Position numbers and translations under genes: made by a program. A stretch of 64,000 bases of DNA from Crambe crambe (Eukaryota; Porifera; Demospongiae; Poecilosclerida; Crambeidae): assembly GCA_963924555.1 (NCBI GenBank), contig OZ004587.1, positions 7,518,075-7,582,074 of the forward strand. The letters run 5' to 3'. This document shows positions 51,488 to 64,000 of this stretch, in pieces; position 1 is the stretch's first letter, and each line of letters opens with the position of its first letter. The notes beneath the pieces were generated by a model. That model saw nothing but the letters and a program-made list of their open reading frames with translations. It ran no database searches and was not told the origin of the DNA.

Positions 51488-51615
51488 TTCAAAGTGTCCA
51501 CAATAGAGAGGTTCCACTGTACTTTAGTGCATCATTCAACCTCTGTATTGAGGACACCTCTATACTAAGGACAATTTCCAAGGTCCCAAAGTGTCCACAA
51601 TAGAGAGATTTCATT
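51488..51615 (-). repeat. 97-bp palindromic repeat, copy on the minus strand
   Basis: Contains AAGTGTCCACAATAGAGAGG twice and the paired GTATTGAGGACACCTC. It is the reverse complement of the units at 58800-59090 and 63100-64000. Confidence 0.9.
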
Positions 51616-52137
51616 AAGGACAACAATATACTGAATTTAAAAAGCAGAAAAAATTGTGAATCATTTGCCCTTTGTTGAAAAACACTAGATATGTTGAAGT
51701 CCCAATGTGCCGATGAATGGCAACATACTATCGATATTAATATGTACAGCTCTGGAAAATCCCATCTCTCTGGCAGGTATCCAAGTGGAGTGTTCCCTAG
51801 CTTCTCAGGATCATAAAATCCTCTTGTTTTGTAACTTAATACCAATAATGTCATTTCCAACAGAGACCACACACACGCCTCAGGGGCTGCTACAACCCTG
51901 TCAATTAGCGTGATAATTAAGGTCAATAGTCTGAAATCATCTCATGCATCAGCTGCACGCCTCGAAAGCTGATCGATGACACACACCCACTGGCATTGTA
52001 TGGTTGTGGTGGGCGTGGTGAGCATTTAAGGAAGTAAAATGATAACTATGGATTAATATAGTGATCTGAAATTAAATTAGATGGACTATTGCTCCTCATA
52101 AATATGTTGCTATGTAGTGTGTACTTTGCACTCCATG

Positions 52138-52314
<177 letters not shown>

Positions 52315-53319
52315 TAAATGAGGTGTCTGTTGTGTTGCCCACTAACTGTAATTATGACAAAGAAATGGATTGAAAAACATCATTAAAGACCAGTAGAAAC
52401 ATCCTTGCTGTACATGATATTAAGGTTCTATGCCAAAGATAGCTCAGACTTCTTCCAAGCCAGACAAAAACATCAAGAACAAGAGGGATACAGTCTTTAA
52501 GACTTCCGCACTCAACATAATTATACCAAATCTTGGCTGGTGTCACACTTTGTCTCTCAATAGTCATGAGAAGTGAAAAGTGTTCCAAGATCCAATCACA
52601 CAAAAGCATGCACGCCTTCTCCAAATAGGCAGCTCTTCATTGATTACATTATGACCTTTACTGTCCAGCAGCAATTAGAGTGTTGGTCCTGGAAGTGGCG
52701 AGTTTGAAATTGGATATCGAAAACAAGACAGCGACATGGTTTTTTAATTTCTTTTTCTTTCGCTTCCTCCTCCGGATCCTATACGTATGCAAGTCTCAAT
52801 GAAGTCATCAACAGTGTGTAATTGTGCAAGATGAAGCTTATAAGGACATATCGGGTTACATTAAATCCAATAGAGTGTCACATATTAAGCAAAGGTGCAA
52901 CAAGAACAAAAAAAACAATTGCTCAAGTTCATTTGTTTCTCTGACCCTGTATATAAGTCAGAGCCTTATGGAGTTCAGCAAACGCAACAGACCAATCAGA
53001 ACCCACACAAGTTTATTTGTGACTTAATTGCATACGTATTATTGTAACAGTTTTAAAGTCCATCCCTAGAAGATTACTGTACGGCTTTCCTATTGCATCA
53101 AGATACAACCTTTATGTAGCACAATAATTCAATATGAGAGTCTCACGGGTAGTAACCAACTTAAATTAAGCAACTTCTCGCAGTCCCAAACTTCTATCAA
53201 CAATGGTTGGACTATCTCCACACCAAATTTCAGTCCCAAGCTACTAGTAATCGTGAGTTATGGAGAGCTGAAGTGTGAAGAAGAGGCAAAAATAATGAGA
53301 GTATTCTGATCCCTCTGTC

Positions 53320-53445
53320 AGGACCTAATTAGGACCTCTATAATCAGGACCCTATAATTAAGACTGCCTCTATTTTCAGGACTAAGGACCTTTATAATCA
53401 GGACCTCTATAAACAGGACCTCTATAAACAGGACCCTTATACGTA
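53320..53445. repeat. Minisatellite of short AGGACC units
   Basis: Repeated AATCAGGACCTCTATAA-like phrases, about 17-19 bp each, around seven copies with changes. Confidence 0.8.
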
Positions 53446-53582
53446 CTTTACCTTTCTAACTACTCGTCCCCTGTTATATGTAATAGTTTTTTTCTCCTCC
53501 TTGCTAATCAATAAATACAAACATTTGATCTCGTAACCTGGTAACTCCAAACAGAGCCATCTCAAGTTGAGAAGAAGGCATT

Positions 53583-53768
53583 ATGAGCCATTGTTTACTC
53601 TCTGTTGACATGGATACAGGGATCACATGAGTTCAAGTTGAGGAGGCTGAAGGTATATAGATTTGATGAGCCTATTTAAGCTGAGGACACATCTTGTTGA
53701 TCCTCCATGGCAAGGAGAGCTCATGTGATCCCTGTATCCATGTCAACAGAGAGTAAACAATGCCTCAT
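53583..53768. mobile_element. 186-bp foldback MITE
   Basis: Arms of 49 bp (53583-53631 and 53720-53768) are inverted copies with a single mismatch. They start ATGAG and contain TTGTTTACTCTCTGTTGACA. Such near identity suggests recent insertion or a cruciform-type element. No target duplication could be fixed. Confidence 0.85.
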
Positions 53769-54728
53769 ATAGACATGGATGGATTTCCAAGAAAACATAG
53801 CAACTTAATCACCAATGAGGCTCCAGGCTGTCTATATTAAGAAGGATCAGATGAAAAGAAAAAGGCTATCCATGTGACACACCTTACAAGATGGAAAAAA
53901 AAAAAAAAAAAAAAAATCAAAATTCAATTTTGTGCTTTGTATTAGCCATAACTCATAATTAAATACAAGGCCTTGGGGCTAAAATTCAGATAGTTATTTA
54001 TGACTCCATCACAAAACAAAGATTAATTTGGTGATAGAGAAAATTATTAGCTAGCATGTCTGGAAGAGCTGGTTTCACTTTCGATCGAGGGAGGAGGAAA
54101 GGATGAGGGGTTGACAATTAATGGACATGTGTAGCATTCCATATTGTAACTGATAACAATGAAAAAATCAAACGTGACACCTGAGTTTGCAGTCTTTGCA
54201 GTCTTTGCTTTTGCACTGTTGTTGTAACTGTGAGGTGAGTTTTTTTGCTATTGCAATGATGATATAGGGATCAAAAAACACTGTATTAATCATCTACAGT
54301 TTCACAGTCTCACCGAACAAGAGTACGTGCCATTGATGTGAAAGTAAAAATAAGTTAAACTGTCCCTACTTGTTGGTCGTGAGTCCCCCCCTGCTCCTAT
54401 AAGGAAAGGATTCCGGAACCAACAGCAGAGGTTTTGGAATGCTAATGCATCATTTAGTCTACACATACCCTGATGGGATCTTACATTCTTATCTCCCAAA
54501 AACAAAATAAAAAAGTCCAAGGGTTCTTTTTTAATTTAAATTATGTCTATGAAGCCTTTTATGTCATGACTATGGGAGTCCCGGGGAGAAATCGAACACG
54601 CCCATTTTCATTCCCCAAAACATATCGCATGCAGATATCTGTCTGGTGCTCCATAATGACCAGGACTAACCCTTACACTAAATTTTAGAAATAAATGATT
54701 CTGTCTAGTGCACAATCAGACACTTTGG

Positions 54729-55140
54729 GACCAAAAGAAAGTGTCCTGATTGGAGAAAGTGTCCTGATTAGAGAAATGTGTCCTGATTGGAGAAAGTGTC
54801 CTGATTAGAGAAATGTGTCCTGATTGGAGAAAGTGTCCTGATTAGAGAAAGTGTCCTGATTAGAGAAAAGTGTCCTGATTGGAGAAAGTGTCCTGATTAG
54901 AGAGGAAAGTTTCCTAATTAGAGAGAAGAGTGTCCTGATTAGAGAAAAGAGTGTCCTGATCAGAGAAAAGAGTGTCCTGATCAGAGAAAAGAGTGTCCTG
55001 ATTAGTGTCCTGATTAGAGAAAAAAGTGTCCTGATTAGAGAAAAGAGTGTCCTGATTAGAGAAAAGAGTGTCCTGATTAGAGAAAAGAGTGTCCTGATTA
55101 GAGGAAAGAGTGTCCTGATTAGAGAAAAGTGTCATTTCAG
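54729..55140. repeat. Minisatellite of 19-21-bp GTGTCCTGATTAGAGAAA units
   Basis: About twenty head-to-tail copies. Unit length grows from about 19 to 21 bp along the array, through added A residues. A single related unit occurs near 58245-58275. Confidence 0.95.
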
Positions 55141-56849
55141 GAGTTAATTAATAGTGTGACAGATTGTTTTTTACATGTCAAGGAGTTGGTGTGTATCAAT
55201 GCTACAGGATCTTTCTGCCTGTCTTCGTAATTGCTGTGATTGGTCCAATTATCAGGTTCACTTATCATGAAAAAGAAGTTTCATATCAAATTTCGTCTGC
55301 TCCACATTTGATGTGAAAAAATATAAGACTGAATCATACATAATAATAGGGTGGTTGCCACGGCAATGCGATCCAGATGCAAACCAATGTGTTGCTAAGG
55401 AACAGGTATGGAGGCAGATTCCATGAAAATGTTATTGGAAAATGGTTCTAGATATTTTCACAAGAAAACTGTCTCTCCTGTTACCTGATACTACTAAACC
55501 ATTTATAGTAGTGGAGCGTACCTCCATCTATAAATAGCGGACATTTTGGGACGTACTGTGGACTATAGGTAACCCCTGGGGTGTTCATACACACTTCCAA
55601 CATGTGGTACGTGTTCCCTATGCATTGATCCACTAAAACATCTATAAGATTTTTTTAGCTGAAGCAAAATACAAAATCACAAATTATTATATCTTTTGCA
55701 TGTTTACCCATCCATTTACTCATTATGTTCATACCATCACATCTGAATTCATCACCATTAATTAAGCACGATCGAATGTTAATCAGTCCTTATGGGGGTT
55801 GCCGGTCATTTGATCAATGTTAAGAAACCAAATCTTGCACAAAGATATATGTATATCTATGTAATTCAGACCAAACAAATCTGATCTCTTATCTCTAGAT
55901 CTTTCAGTGAGCTAAAAGGGGAAAGCCCATATTTGGAAATGCCCTTGATGAAGGTAGTGAAATGTACGTACTATGCCAGACGAGCGTCCTTATCACAAGG
56001 TCTTATTTTCATATCCTCAAGGGAAAATTTAAAAAGTATTGTCTGAAATGAATCTGGATTAGGATTTCAGAATGTAAATCCCATCTTTTTCTCTCCCACA
56101 TTAGGACAAAGAACAGGTGATTTACTACCAACTCAATACCTTATGATCGTTGCTATGACTGCCAGCGGCTACTAATAAGCATTTCCTTCCCCCCGAGATG
56201 CACTTCCAAAATTTCGTATTAAGGTAGTAAAAGACTTTTGTTTGGACTAGCAACCTGGTTGCTATGGAAAAAAGGGCTCAATATTATGTAACACTGAAGT
56301 ATATTGTCATAATGTGCACTAATGGATGTGAAAAGAGCCTTGCCTATAGCAACCGTTACTATGCAGTGTTGTCATTTACATAACATGTTTTGTAGTTTAT
56401 GCTCAATACATGACAGCAGCGGGTTTTTCGAGTCGTTGCCTGTCAATGATTTCATAAGTGGTTTGCTATCAAAAATAGTCCGTTTCTTATTAATTAGAAC
56501 GAAATTTGAGAAGTATAGGGTGTCAAATCAGAGCCACAACAAGAAGGGAAACAGATATCCTATATTATGCATGTACATATAAATGTCTGTATACTTATCA
56601 ATTGTCATTGGATGACCTTTTGTTTTCAGGTTCAAATGATGGAATGAAGATTTGTGGATTATGGTTTTTGATATTAGCTATCTACAACACCGACAGTTTC
56701 TCTACACCATCGACAGTTTCTCTACACCATCGACAGTTTCTGGCATGGGAGGTGATACCTCACACTCATTATTACTTACCATAAAAGTTAATTAAGAAGT
56801 GGTTATAGATACAGCTTATTTTACATCATAGTCTATTTTGATATCTACC

Positions 56850-57035
56850 CTTCCTTGATCGTTTAATTTAGCTGCTCTATCTTTCTCAATTCTTAACCAA
56901 ATTTCGAAATGCAAAAACCAGCTGATAGAGTGGGTGATCAGCTCTCTGCTGGTGTTTTAAATGTGAGATTTGGCCAAGAATTGAGAAAGTTAGAGCAGAT
57001 ATAGTCAAGGAATCAAGTGAATGGAAAGACTTTAT
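56850..57035. repeat. Foldback MITE, copy 2
   Basis: Shares with 44949-45130 the CCTTGATCGTT start, the CTTTCTCAATTCTT / AAGAATTGAGAAAG arms, the AACCAGCTGATAGAGTGG centre and the end AATCAAGTGAATGGAAA. Confidence 0.8.
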
Positions 57036-57127
57036 TATGGTAGTATACTACATGCAGTACTAGTTCGAAATTAATTGCCCACAAAAATATATCTCACACA
57101 CTATTAGAAATTATTTTCGTGCCTCTA

Positions 57128-58158
<1,031 letters not shown>

Positions 58159-58799
58159 CTGAGAGGTCAAAGGTCATAAGCATAATCATCGCCATGTATA
58201 CCTTCACATTATTAATGCACATCTATATTGCAACGGGACAGAAAAGTGTCCTGATTAGAGAGGTGTCCTCATTTCAGGGGGTGAATTTCTATATCATAAT
58301 GGGACACACCTCTAAGGTATGCAAATTAATCACACTAGGCAACAGACTCCTTGTATTAAAAATTATCAGAAGTTTTTGACTTTTAGATGTGTAAACTTTC
58401 CCAGACTATAAAATTTCTCACCCTCTGAATCCCACACTATAGACTTGATGCTTAGCGACAATTGCCAAGTGACCTAACAGCTGAACGATAATGGATGCAC
58501 ATACAGATATTCGATTTTTTGAATTTGAAATTCTCTTTCTAATGGTTACGAAATAGCTCTCCACTTTCACCTCGTTTACTATCACAACACTATTTTGTTA
58601 GAAATTATCGATCAAAGGAACAGGATGACCATGAGGTCTTTTGAAGCAGAAAGAATGAGTGTGAAAGAATTCACTTGGCTAAGCTTGAAAAGCTTCTGGA
58701 GATGTTTCGTTCATGGCTCGATTGAAAGACGCTATGGCCAATCAAAACCAATCGATGGATTTGAATTTTATAGTGATTGTGGTTAAAAGAGATTAAGTA

Positions 58800-59092
58800 C
58801 AGTGGAATGTCTCTACACTTTCTTGGAAACTGTCCTTAGTATAGAGGTGTCCTCGATACAGAGGTTGAATGATACACTAAAGTACAGTGGAACCTCTCTA
58901 TTGTGGACACTTTGGGACCTTGGAAATTGTCCTTAGTATAGAGGTGTCCTCAATACAGAGGTTGAATGATATACTAAAGTACAGTGGAACCTCTCTATTG
59001 TGGACACCTTGGGACCTTGGAAACTGTCCTTAGTATAGAGCCTCAATACAGAGGTTGAATGACACACTAAAGTATTGTGGACACTTTGGGAC
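58800..59092 (+). repeat. 97-bp palindromic repeat, array of about three units
   Basis: Units start GTACAGTGGAACCTCTCTAT and contain GGTGTCCTCAATACAGAGGT. The last unit is internally shortened. Confidence 0.93.
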
Positions 59093-61559
59093 CTTGAAGA
59101 GCTTTTATAATGCTCTCATCCTCCATTATGAATTAAGCTAATGTTTCCTAGCTAGATAAACACAGGATTGGTCATTCCTGGCGAGTGAGGACAAATGTCG
59201 TATGCTGCTCTCCCCATGAGACCAATTACCTCATTTGAGACCTCGTGAATCCAATTTGCACCCAATCAAATGAGAGCCAGTAATGATAGTCATGAATCAC
59301 CTGAGAGGTGGTCCAAGCGTTATTCAAAAGCTCAGGTCTGGTAGTGTTTCCTTGTTAGAGTCTAAGAATGACAGGAATTGGTATCAATTGGGATGCCCTC
59401 GGGCAAGGCTGCTCCAAAGGAGGAGAGGTTCGGTTCACCTATACATGCACATCAATGCTATTAAACAAGAGAGGAATTTGTTGAAATGTACACCTCGCTC
59501 CTCTTCATTAACATAGATTCTTATCTATATGCTGCTAATGTAGATTCTCTGATGTGAATTCAGTAGATAATTTGTTTCTTATAAGAATTCACTAGATTAG
59601 GTGAATTCTGTGGGTTTAGGCTCTTTAAGGCTTATTTGCATGTTACTAAGACGTAAGGAAATATAAAATCTCGTCATAGTAATGCCATTTGATAGCTGTT
59701 AATGATCCAGAAAGAAGATTAATTTCAGACACATGGTATAATGCTCCAGATTTAGACAAAGTAGAGTTAACATCCACTTTTTGATGCTGCATTAATTGAT
59801 TGCCGTATGTACAGGCGGTGTGCTTAACAAGCATCATGGAAATCGACTCGAACTAATAAGCGACCATCTTGAGAGATGACGACTTCTAGACAGATGACTT
59901 TGCAGGAAGTACGAGCAGATGATTGCTAAGGATTAACCCACTTCTCAATCACAACACGAGGAAACATTAGACAGCGAATGAGACACACAGACAGGACTAG
60001 CGTATACACTTACAATATGTCTATACGTCTGCTTAACAGATTTAACAAGTGTACCAGCAATGTCTAGCACATTGGGAAAACAATTAGAGTTATCTTCAAC
60101 AAACAGACACATTCCTTTGTGTAGTGGGCACGATGTCAGCTTACATGCACATGATGAAAGCTCGTTAATTAGGTAAGTCCAGAAGACGCAATACCACTTG
60201 CGCAGCCATGACTCCGTTAATGCATGCTTAGTGGCATGCTCTTTCGTGCGTGCATACGTACATTCCACTACCTGAAAACTACCAACTCCTTTGTAGGAGT
60301 ACAAGCTAATGCACACCTTAATTCCACAGCCTACATGCCGCATACCCTCCCCCCTTTCTCCCCGTCCCCTCCCCACCCCCTCCCCACCCCCTCCCCTGAA
60401 TTGTTTACTTTGAAGCTTCCTGAAGTGCTGAATGTAGCCACTGCATGGGATAGGGAAAAAGAAAGGTCATGAAAGAGGTCATGACATAAACAGCACACAG
60501 AGTTTCAAACATTCTTTTGGTAGTGGGGGCCGGTGTTTGTATACAAATAGCTGGTCAGTTACTGCATTCTATTGATATTTTGATTGTGCCTTTAATGACC
60601 TTTTGGTATATATGTTAAAGAGCTGAATGTATAAGGATCTTGAAGGTCACATGTATGAATGCATGTACGTGCTCATGTCTCAGTCTGGAATCTTGGGGTG
60701 TGATTGAGGGATGCCTCAGAAGGCTGGGGGAGGTGAGTGATTATGTTTCTAAGAAACTCTTCGGCTGCTGCCGACACAACATTCAAGTCCTACGCAAGGA
60801 TCCCAGCAAGATAAAAATGTCAGTCCTACGAATTCAATTTTCATCAGCCTTTTGATGCTCAATGTGTTGAGGAAAACCAGTGGTTTTTGGTCCAGACGTT
60901 CGGTGTAGTCTTCTTTTGGACTGATTCCATTAAAGTAATTGCTATCTAATTGGATTTAATTAATTAAAAAAGGCTTGATCTTTGATTGATGTAAATTCCT
61001 ATCTTCCACGTTAGCTATGAATTAAGAATGGCCAACCAGCGAGCTACAACATACGTGGGTCCCATATATTTTACCACCCTGTAAAGAGACCCACACGTAC
61101 CTCTCTATAAGACTCCATGCACCATGTCCCAACAGTACCTATTCCATCTACAGGAGATTGCAGAATGTTTGCACAACAAAATGTAAGAATCGAAGCCATT
61201 TAGAAATCCAATACTTGTTACAGCGTACACAGTTGTATTGTTTACTGACCTCCTGACCTCAAGCTATCTACTCCATGTACGTGGCAAACATTCTACAATC
61301 TCCATCCCCTACAGGTACTGAAACCTGTCTAATCAGACCACAGGCCACCTCTCTATTAATAAAAACCACTCCACTATCACCTATTCCCAGCTACAGTGAA
61401 ACCTGTCTAATCAATCTGTTACTAAGGCGACATGTGATCGCAGTAAGCGTGCAGGTTTCAAAACACTTTGACACACAATTCACAGAAGAGATATTTCCCT
61501 GCTGCTGGAGGAGTAACATCTATAGAATCGGTCGACTACTTAAGTTGATATAGAGCATC
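59093..61559. other. Gene-free stretch
   Basis: No supported gene. 60356-60403 is a C-rich run of CCCC(A/T) blocks, a possible G-quadruplex on the minus strand. A CAG / GTGAGT-bounded open segment at about 60684-60735 is too short to call. Confidence 0.45.
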
Positions 61560-62100
61560 TTTGAAGTCTCCACAGCATCAAATCCCACGCTTGTACGATG
61601 TAGCCATGAACACTGAAAATGTTTATCGATTGCTTTGGGGAACTTCATGCAACCACAACAAGGTTTTGGGACTCTTCATCTACATACATAGAAGCAATGT
61701 CTCCCAGGAGTTCCGACTATGGGGGGTATCAAAAAGACCTCACATGCAAACAGATGACGCTCAAAAAATAAGACAAACACAGAGACGACAAAGCTATTAA
61801 AGTGAGGATATATTAAGAGATTCAATAATCTAAATTTAAAGGAGACAATGATCGATCTCTGACGTCTAAGTGAGTTTAGACTTGTCCCCTGACATCCACG
61901 TGTGCACTATGGGGGGGATGTTTGAACCACAAGATCTCATCATCATGCAAACAGATGACGGAAGGAGTCAAGAAAATAAGACAAACATGAACTCAAGACG
62001 AGGAAGCTATTAAAGTGAGGAAATAAAGAGATTCAATAATCATTAAGGGAGACATGATATCTCTTAAGTGGGTTTAGACTCTCTCCCAGACATTCACACG
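61560..62100. repeat. Diverged tandem duplication of about 240 bp
   Basis: Phrases such as CAAACAGATGACG, AATAAGACAAACA and AAGCTATTAAAGTGAGGA occur in the same order at about 61749-61830 and 61948-62035. Confidence 0.75.
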
Positions 62101-62339
62101 GTTTGGGTGATTCGCCACGAACTGCTTAATGGAAACCCAATCAGGACTGCCTTCCGATTAGTTGATCACTTGCCATTGTCATTAGTTTTGACCTTAAATT
62201 CTTCACACACGTCACATGCTTGACTGCAGGTGGTTTAGAATGTCACACATTGCGTAACAGCTGAGCATGCACCAGTGCAAAGGGCTGCACTAAAACTTCC
62301 ACACTTGGAAATCCTCAAACAGAAACAGTAAAAATTTCA

Positions 62340-63060
62340 CAGATTGACAAATGATTATCCAGAATGTATGCAAGTATTTACAAAATAACAGATGTGATTA
62401 GACTCGATTCTCTCTCCTTCCTTCCTGTTGGTGTTTTAGCAACCACAACTCAAATGTCTCCCCTTTCTTCCTGTTGGTGTTTCAGTGACCATAACAACAT
62501 CGACTGCTCAGGTCGACCTCTAAGTCATGATAATCACATACAACAGCTGAGTAGAGCAAGAACGCTGTTCTCTGTTGTGGTCTGGTTTAAGAATGTTCTA
62601 GTCGCATCAGCAGTGCACTACATCAAAGAGCTGCTTAATATGACCCCACGAAGCCTTAATTAGTGCATGCAGCCTTAATTAGTGCATGCAGCTACGTGGG
62701 TAGAGTGAAGGATTCAAAGAAATATCTACACTAGCTTAATTTTTTAATTACAATAGAAACATCACAGACTGATGAATGACCATGATTATCACAGAATGTA
62801 TGCAAGTAACATCTGTGATTATACTCAAACGTCTCCCCTTTCTTCCTGTTGGTGTTTCAGTGACCATAACAACATCGAGTGCTCGAGACCTCTTAGTCAT
62901 GATAGTCATGACAGCGACAATGTTCGCTGCATGTGCTCGTTGTTATGGTTTTGTTTATGGATGTTCTAGTCTCATCTGCAGCGCACATCGTGTGCCCAAA
63001 TCAAAAAGAACTGCTTAATCTCATCATGCAAAGCCTTAATTGGGTTGTACGAAGTAGAGC
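62340..63060. repeat. Diverged tandem duplication of about 420 bp
   Basis: CTTTCTTCCTGTTGGTGTTTCAG and CATAACAACATCGA recur at about 62463-62507 and 62838-62878, with matching flanks (ATCACAGA...AATGTATGCAAGTA). A partial third copy lies at 62416. Confidence 0.8.
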
Positions 63061-63099
63061 TAGGGCTGTCCTCGATACTTATGTATGCAGGCAGTACGT

Positions 63100-63512
63100 A
63101 GAGCCTCTCTATTGTGAACATTTTGGGGCCTTGGAAATTATAGAGGTGTCCTCAATACAGAGGTTGAATGATACACTAAAGTACAGTGGGACCTCTCTAT
63201 TGTGGACACTTTGGGAACCTTGGAAACTGTCCTTAGTATAGAGGTGTCCTCAATACAGAGGTTGAATGATACACTAAAGTACAGTGGAACCTCTCTATTG
63301 TGGACACTTTGGGAACCTTGGAAACTGTCCTTAGTATAGAGGTGTCCTCAATACAGAAGTTGAATGATACACTAAAGTACAGTGGAACCTCTCTATTGTG
63401 GACACTTTGGGAACCTTGGAAACTGTCCTTAGTATAGAGGTGTCCTCAATACAGAAGTTGAATGATACACTAAAGTACAGTGGAACCTCTCTATTGTGGA
63501 CACCTTTATAGG
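63100..63512 (+). repeat. 97-98-bp palindromic repeat, array of about four to five units
   Basis: Head-to-tail units of about 98 bp, nearly identical (GGGAACC instead of GGGACC in most). Each unit has an arm ACCTCTCTATTGTGGACAC and an opposing arm GTGTCCTCAATACAGAGGT. Confidence 0.95.
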
Positions 63513-63865
63513 ACATCCTTAGAACTCGATATCATATAACTCTAGGGAAATATGTCTTTAGTGCTTCGATCAAGATTGATCTAGAATTGTCATGATATTT
63601 CTACAGGGATAGAATGGCTACATACATATACAACTCGCACCAGATAATGTGGCAGTGTTGGGACCACCCGAGTACTAAGAGAAAAATGTGACTCATACTT
63701 AAAAAGACGTGCTTGTTTGTATACTTGATCCCCTCATGGGGAGAAATAGGACTCTATAGCTATAGGCCTGTTACCATGGTAACCGAGATCACAGGCAAAG
63801 GTATTCCTAATATCTCTTTTATTGATTATGAAGCTATTCATTTAAATCATTGACATGTACATTAT

Positions 63866-64000
63866 GGAGACCTCTCTATTGTGGACACTTTAGGACCGTT
63901 GAAATTGTCCTTAGTATAGAGGTGTCCTCAATACAGAGGTTGAATGATACACTAAAGTACAGTGGAACCTCTCTATTGTGGACACTTTGGGACCTTGGAA
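63866..64000 (+). repeat. 97-bp palindromic repeat, array running off the window
   Basis: One full unit and the start of the next, continuing beyond 64000. Confidence 0.93.

Noticed and set aside
54914-55135. ORF with FSNQDTL repeats
   Set aside because: It is one frame of the 19-21-bp minisatellite; no start context or neighbours support a protein.
54729-55140. CRISPR-like array
   Set aside because: Units are head to tail with no unique spacers, in a eukaryotic intergenic setting; it is a minisatellite.
60684-60735. Short exon (ESWGVIEGCLRRLGE) between CAG and GTGAGT
   Set aside because: Seventeen codons with no partner exon; chance occurrence is likely.

Overview
The window looks like nuclear DNA of an early-branching animal, most likely a demosponge such as Amphimedon. 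This is inferred from the gene content: short-intron genes, an APC orthologue with only the armadillo block recognisable, many CARD and Death-domain modules, and abundant MITE-like repeats. I could not check it against a database. All gene models come from reading splice sites and frames by eye.

Layout. 1-2774: 3' part of a Mutator-like (MULE) DNA transposon gene with SWIM, AT-hook and PHD finger, decayed. 2860-5420: small inverted-repeat elements. 5400-16830 (minus strand): a repeated block in which the 3' end of a DRC8/EFCAB2-like EF-hand gene, a shared promoter block and a CARD or Death-domain gene occur three times. The outer copy is the most complete and the inner two are fragments. An unprocessed enolase pseudogene lies inside at 8533-9411. 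17466-17756 (minus): COX7C. 18005-19289 (plus): an AKAP7-like 2H phosphoesterase with both catalytic motifs. 19543-21269 (plus): a CARD fused to the same 2H domain, with the first catalytic motif lost. A decayed extra last exon lies at 21956-22145.

23996-29685: a complete-looking 5.7 kb TIR DNA transposon with 109-bp inverted repeats and a perfect 9-bp target duplication. It carries two convergent genes and sits 23 bp upstream of the pyruvate kinase start codon. 29709-33545 (plus): pyruvate kinase, 11 exons, 550 aa. 34445-39163 (minus): APC, two exons, about 1138 aa. 39164-57127: no gene I can support, mainly microsatellites, minisatellites and foldback repeats. 57128-58158 (minus): the last two exons of a coiled-coil protein. 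58159-64000: repeat-rich, dominated by a 97-98-bp unit that is itself an imperfect palindrome.

The most interesting system is the 5.4-22 kb cluster. Death-fold adaptor domains (CARD, Death) are combined through phase-1 exon boundaries with two uncharacterised helical modules and with a 2',5'-phosphodiesterase-like 2H domain. In mammals the AKAP7 2H domain cleaves 2-5A, the product of OAS, and sponges are known for OAS enzymes. One active-looking 2H protein beside a CARD-fused, motif-defective paralogue suggests a 2-5A-linked innate signalling pair. That function is inference.
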